Assembly (NCBI GenBank): GCA_020025345.1
Contig: JAHHSH010000069.1
Span: 1-8,278 of the forward strand
Direction: 5' to 3'
Length of the DNA: 8,278 nucleotides
Source of the DNA: Oscillospiraceae bacterium
GTDB lineage: Bacteria > Bacillota > Clostridia > Oscillospirales > Oscillospiraceae
Within the stretch, counting starts at the first letter, position 1. The number at the start of each line of letters is the position of its first letter. The notes under the pieces are model-generated. The model had not been told where the DNA came from. It did no database searches and was given only the letters and a program-made list of their open reading frames with translations. Positions 5,392-8,278 of this stretch are shown piece by piece. Both the position numbers and the translations under genes were made by a program.

Positions 5392-5427
5392 CAGAATTCT
5401 GAATTTCGATTAAGGAGATTACAAACA

Positions 5428-5970
5428 ATGAAGAAAGTTCTGTCTTTGATCCTGTGCGCTGTGATGGTGCTGGCTCTGGTGGCCTGCGGCAGTAAGAACG
5501 GCGGCGACACTGATAAGGGTATCGGTGACGGTATGCCCCTCAAGGAGATGGCTGAGAAGCTGCTGGAGGGGCTGAACGAGGAGGAACTGCCCATGATGAT
5601 GCCTCCCGCAACGCTCTCTGAGATGGCAGAGGGAATCCCTCTGGAGGATGGCATGACCAAGGAGCAGGTGGTGGATGAGCTGTTCAAGTCCTATCTGTTC
5701 GTTCCTGCCATTGAGGGTGCTGATGTGGTAACCTATGACTCTGCCATTGGCAGCATTGCTCACTCCGTGGTGCTGCTGCGCCTGCCGGAGGGTGTCGATG
5801 TGGAGGCTGTCCGCGCCGACATCGAGGCCAATGCCAACCCCGCCAAGTGGATCTGTGTGGAGGCAGAGAAAGTGAACGTCGTTGCTCACGGCAACACCAT
5901 TTTGCTGGTCATGTCCGAGACCAAGACCGCCGATACCATCGCTGCCAACTTCGATGCCCTGTGGGCCTGA
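5428..5970 (+). CDS. Lipoprotein, probable DUF4358 family
   Basis: A 180-residue exported lipoprotein of unknown function. The signal peptide MKKVLSLILCAVMVLALVAC has lipobox LVAC with Cys20, followed by a Gly/Asp/Lys linker. The remaining roughly 145 residues form a small alpha/beta domain. Its motifs (TYDSAIGSIAHSVVLLRLPE, VRADIEANANPAKW, GNTILLVMSE) resemble DUF4358 as I remember it; no search was run. The ATG at 5428 is chosen because TAAGGAG lies 10 nt upstream and the signal peptide begins there; the frame opens further upstream, but only across the promoter. It is the first gene of an operon with an MBOAT acyltransferase and a DHHW protein. It may therefore be a surface accessory of that machinery, but this is guilt by association only. 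Confidence 0.85.
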   Translation: MKKVLSLILCAVMVLALVACGSKNGGDTDKGIGDGMPLKEMAEKLLEGLNEEELPMMMPPATLSEMAEGIPLEDGMTKEQVVDELFKSYLFVPAIEGADVVTYDSAIGSIAHSVVLLRLPEGVDVEAVRADIEANANPAKWICVEAEKVNVVAHGNTILLVMSETKTADTIAANFDALWA

Positions 5971-5992
5971 GTTACAGCGGATTACACATTGG

Positions 5993-6023
5993 ACAGAGCC
6001 TCCGCTTCCGGCGGAGGCTCTGT
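5993..6023 (+). promoter_or_regulatory. Intercistronic 13-bp GC-rich hairpin between lipoprotein and MBOAT genes
   Basis: A perfect stem (5993-6005 with 6011-6023) has a 5-base loop TTCCG. No T tract follows (TACGATTACC), so it may be a weak terminator or a 3'-end stabiliser rather than a full stop. The MBOAT ribosome site GGAGGA begins at 6041. Confidence 0.75.
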
Positions 6024-6052
6024 TACGATTACCATGACCCGGAGGATATCCT

Positions 6053-7453
6053 ATGCTATTTTCCAGCATCAGTTTTCTATATCTGTTCTTGCCGGCACTG
6101 GCACTTTATTATATAGTGCCGCAGCGGTGGCGTAACTATGTGCTGCTGGTGGCCAGCCTGCTCTTTTACTTCGTGGGAGAGCCGGTGTATGTGCTGCTGT
6201 TGCTCTTTTCCTCGCTGTCGGACTATGCCCACAGTCTGTATATTGAAAAGCACCGCGGCACGAAAAAGGCAAAAGGGGCGCTGATTTCCTCCATCGTCAT
6301 CAATCTGGGGATGCTGTTCTTCTTCAAGTACACGGATTTCCTCATCGGTGCGGTGAATGGCCTTGCGGGAACGAACATCCCGCTCACCGGTGTGGAATTG
6401 CCTATCGGTATCAGCTTTTTTACTTTCCAGACCATGAGCTATACCATCGACGTATACCGCGGCGACGCCCACGCTGAGCGGAATCTGGCTACGATGGCCA
6501 CCTTCGTCTGCCTGTTCCCGCAGCTGGTGGCAGGCCCCATCGTTCGCTATACCGATGTCTCCCGCGAGCTCCATGCGCGGCGCACAACGCTGGACGGCTT
6601 CTATCTGGGCGTGCGGCGCTTTGCGGTGGGTTTGGGGAAAAAGGTGCTCATCGCCAATGCACTGGGGGAGTTTTGCACCCTGTTCCGCGCCAGCACCGAC
6701 CAATCGGTGGCCTTCTATTGGGTCTACGGCGCGGCGTTTTCCCTGCAGATCTACTTCGATTTTGCCGGTTATTCCGACATGGCCATCGGTCTTGGTCATA
6801 TGCTGGGATTCCACTTCCCGGAGAACTTTGACTATCCCTTTATCTCCCAGAGCGTTACCGAGTTCTGGCGGCGCTGGCACATGACGCTGGGCGGCTGGTT
6901 CCGCGACTATCTCTATATCCCCTTGGGCGGTAACCGGGTCAGCCGGGGGCGCTGGATCTTCAATGTGATGGTGGTGTGGGCCGCCACCGGATTGTGGCAC
7001 GGTGCTGCGTGGAACTTCCTCTGGTGGGGGCTTTACTTCGGTGCCTTTCTGGTGCTGGAGAAGTTGGTGCTGAGCCGTGTTTTAAAGAAGGTGTGGGCAC
7101 CCGTGCGCTACCTCTATATGCTCCCGGTGCTGCTGGTGAGCTTTATCATCTTCAACGCCTCCGGACTGGGACAGCTGACCGGGGACTTGAGGGCGCTGTT
7201 TGGACTGGGTGGTTTGCCGCTGTGGAGCTTTGATACGGGCTACTATGTCCAAAGCTACGGCTTGCTGCTGCTCATCGCCGTTGTGGGCGCAACGCCTCTG
7301 ATGAAGAAGCTGTGGGCGCGCATTACAGAGACAAAGCCGGGGGCGGCGGCAGCGACGGTGGCAGAGCCGGTTTTTGTGCTGGCGATGCTGCTTTTGACCA
7401 CGGCCCATCTGGTGGACGGGAGCTTCAATCCCTTCCTGTATTTCCGATTCTAA
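6053..7453 (+). CDS. MBOAT-family O-acyltransferase (AlgI/DltB-like)
   Basis: A 466-residue polytopic membrane enzyme of the usual AlgI size. It would move an acyl group, most likely acetyl, from the cytoplasm to a partner protein or glycan outside. Family landmarks in order are PIGISFFTFQTMSYTIDVYR (117-136), PQLVAGPIVRY (156-166), FAGYSDMAIGLGHMLGFHFPENF (238-259), FWRRWHMTLGGWFRDYLYIPLGG (271-293) with His276, and GLWHGAAWNFLWWG (313-326) with His316, the near-invariant MBOAT active-site histidine. The ATG at 6053 has GGAGGA 6 nt upstream. Its stop codon overlaps the ribosome site of the next gene, a DHHW/AlgJ-like protein, so the two are co-translated partners. No D-alanylation gene (dltA, dltC, dltD) is in view, so an AlgI-type acetylation role is favoured over DltB. 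The acceptor polymer is unknown. Confidence 0.95.
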   Translation: MLFSSISFLYLFLPALALYYIVPQRWRNYVLLVASLLFYFVGEPVYVLLLLFSSLSDYAHSLYIEKHRGTKKAKGALISSIVINLGMLFFFKYTDFLIGAVNGLAGTNIPLTGVELPIGISFFTFQTMSYTIDVYRGDAHAERNLATMATFVCLFPQLVAGPIVRYTDVSRELHARRTTLDGFYLGVRRFAVGLGKKVLIANALGEFCTLFRASTDQSVAFYWVYGAAFSLQIYFDFAGYSDMAIGLGHMLGFHFPENFDYPFISQSVTEFWRRWHMTLGGWFRDYLYIPLGGNRVSRGRWIFNVMVVWAATGLWHGAAWNFLWWGLYFGAFLVLEKLVLSRVLKKVWAPVRYLYMLPVLLVSFIIFNASGLGQLTGDLRALFGLGGLPLWSFDTGYYVQSYGLLLLIAVVGATPLMKKLWARITETKPGAAAATVAEPVFVLAMLLLTTAHLVDGSFNPFLYFRF

Positions 7454-7463
7454 GGAGGCTGCC

Positions 7464-8278
7464 ATGGAAAAAATAAAGAAGATCGCGGTGGTGGCCGTCT
7501 TTGTGCTGACACTTTTCGGAATTGCAGCAGCCCATCTGCTGCTGCCGGATGAAACGCTGTCCACAGCGGAGCGGCGCAAGCTGGCACAGGCACCGGAAAT
7601 CACAGTAAAAGCTGTTTTCAGCGGCGACTATTTTGAAGATCTGGAAAAATATCTGCTCGATCAGTTCCCGGGACGGCAGGGGTTTCGTACGATGAAGGCT
7701 GTCTTTCGCCAGCAGGTGCTGGGGATGAAGGACAACAATAAGCTCTATCAGGCGCAGGGGCACCTCATGAAGCTGGAGCCCCATGGGGAGGCTGCGCAGA
7801 CTACAATGGCTGTGGGTAAGATCAACGCCATGATCGACGCACACCCGGAGATGGCGGCGGCCTATTATGCGGTTATCCCCGATAAAAACTATTTTCTGGC
7901 GGAGAAAAACGGCTACCCTGCCATGGATTATGGGGCGCTGCTGCAGCAGACGGCCAAGATCCGTGGAACGTATGTGGATATCTTTCCCTATTTGACCGTA
8001 GAGGATTACTACCGCACCGACAGCCATTGGCGGCAGGATCGCATTCTGCCCACGGCGCAGGCGCTGGCACAGGCCATGGGCGTGACCATTGATGGGGAGG
8101 ACGCCTATACGGTGGAGAAACGACCGGGGTTTTATGGCGTGTACGCAGGGCAGGCGGCTCTGCCGGTGGAGCCGGATACGCTCTTTGTGATGGAGAGTGA
8201 TGTGACCCGGGACGCCGTGGTGACCAGCCTGGAGCACCCGGCTATGAAGAGCGTCTATACTTGGGAGGATTTTGAGGG
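7464..8278 (+). CDS. DHHW/AlgJ-like putative O-acetyltransferase partner, 3'-truncated by the window
   Basis: The frame is open from the ATG at 7464 to the window end, giving 271 residues; AAGGAGG lies 5 nt upstream of the start. An N-terminal membrane anchor (about 6-27) places the rest outside the cell. STAERRKLAQAP (33-44) and YLLDQFPGRQGF (63-74) match the opening of DHHW-family proteins, which usually carry an E-x-R-x-L-A segment and a D-x-F-P-x-R segment. The signature YYRTDSHW (182-189) supplies Asp186 and His188, equivalent to the Asp/His pair of AlgJ/AlgX SGNH-like acetyltransferases; the middle residue is Ser instead of the His that names the family. The serine nucleophile of that fold lies further C-terminal and probably falls beyond the window. 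It is expected to take acetyl groups passed by the MBOAT protein and place them on a surface polymer. Confidence 0.85.
   Translation, partial: MEKIKKIAVVAVFVLTLFGIAAAHLLLPDETLSTAERRKLAQAPEITVKAVFSGDYFEDLEKYLLDQFPGRQGFRTMKAVFRQQVLGMKDNNKLYQAQGHLMKLEPHGEAAQTTMAVGKINAMIDAHPEMAAAYYAVIPDKNYFLAEKNGYPAMDYGALLQQTAKIRGTYVDIFPYLTVEDYYRTDSHWRQDRILPTAQALAQAMGVTIDGEDAYTVEKRPGFYGVYAGQAALPVEPDTLFVMESDVTRDAVVTSLEHPAMKSVYTWEDFE

Noticed and set aside
5212..5427. N-terminal extension of the lipoprotein frame back to an ATG at 5212
   Set aside because: The extra residues precede a clear lipoprotein signal peptide, span the ECF-type promoter, and the ATG at 5428 has its own good ribosome site.
5168..5428. 86-aa minus-strand frame in the divergent intergenic region
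   Set aside because: Low-complexity composition, no ribosome site, no recognisable family, and it covers the opposing operon's promoter and leader.

Overview
The window looks like the chromosome of a moderately GC-rich gut-type Firmicute, probably a clostridial species of the Oscillospiraceae/Ruminococcaceae kind. This is inferred from the lipoprotein signals (MKK...LVAC), strong AAGGAG ribosome sites, AT-rich intergenic regions between GC-richer genes, a MetH-type protein that ends at its cobalamin domain, and the DUF4358-like/MBOAT/DHHW gene set. No tRNA, rRNA, CRISPR array, insertion sequence or phage gene was seen.

Layout from left to right. (1) 2-673 (+) is the 3' end of a cobalamin-dependent methionine synthase-like gene. 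(2) A perfect 14-bp hairpin at 680-711 lies between it and a convergent VanZ-like membrane protein gene (718-1308, -). (3) 1433-3809 (-) is a three-gene polar amino-acid ABC importer operon. It is transcribed as binding protein, permease, ATPase, from a near-perfect sigma-A promoter at 3908-3936, and ends at a terminator at 1375-1406. A 17-bp hairpin without a U-tract separates the binding-protein gene from the permease gene, and an ARG-box-like sequence lies just upstream of the promoter. (4) 4107-5036 (-) encodes a secreted SH3/NlpC-P60 cell-wall hydrolase with its own terminator and an extended -10 promoter. A sequence fitting the WalR (YycF) consensus lies just upstream of that promoter. 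(5) Divergently, 5428-8278 (+) carries a lipoprotein (probable DUF4358), an AlgI/DltB-like MBOAT O-acyltransferase and the start of a DHHW/AlgJ-like protein, which runs off the window. An ECF-sigma-type promoter lies upstream, and another strong hairpin without a U-tract follows the lipoprotein gene.

The right half has an envelope theme. A peptidoglycan hydrolase that may respond to the WalRK cell-wall system sits back to back with a putative surface-polymer O-acetylation module that may respond to an ECF envelope-stress sigma factor. The two operons that begin with a lipoprotein gene share one design: first gene, strong hairpin, then membrane-protein genes. This would suit higher expression of the exported subunit. 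The gene families are well known. The less expected content is in the promoter and intergenic signals, and these remain predictions from reading the sequence.
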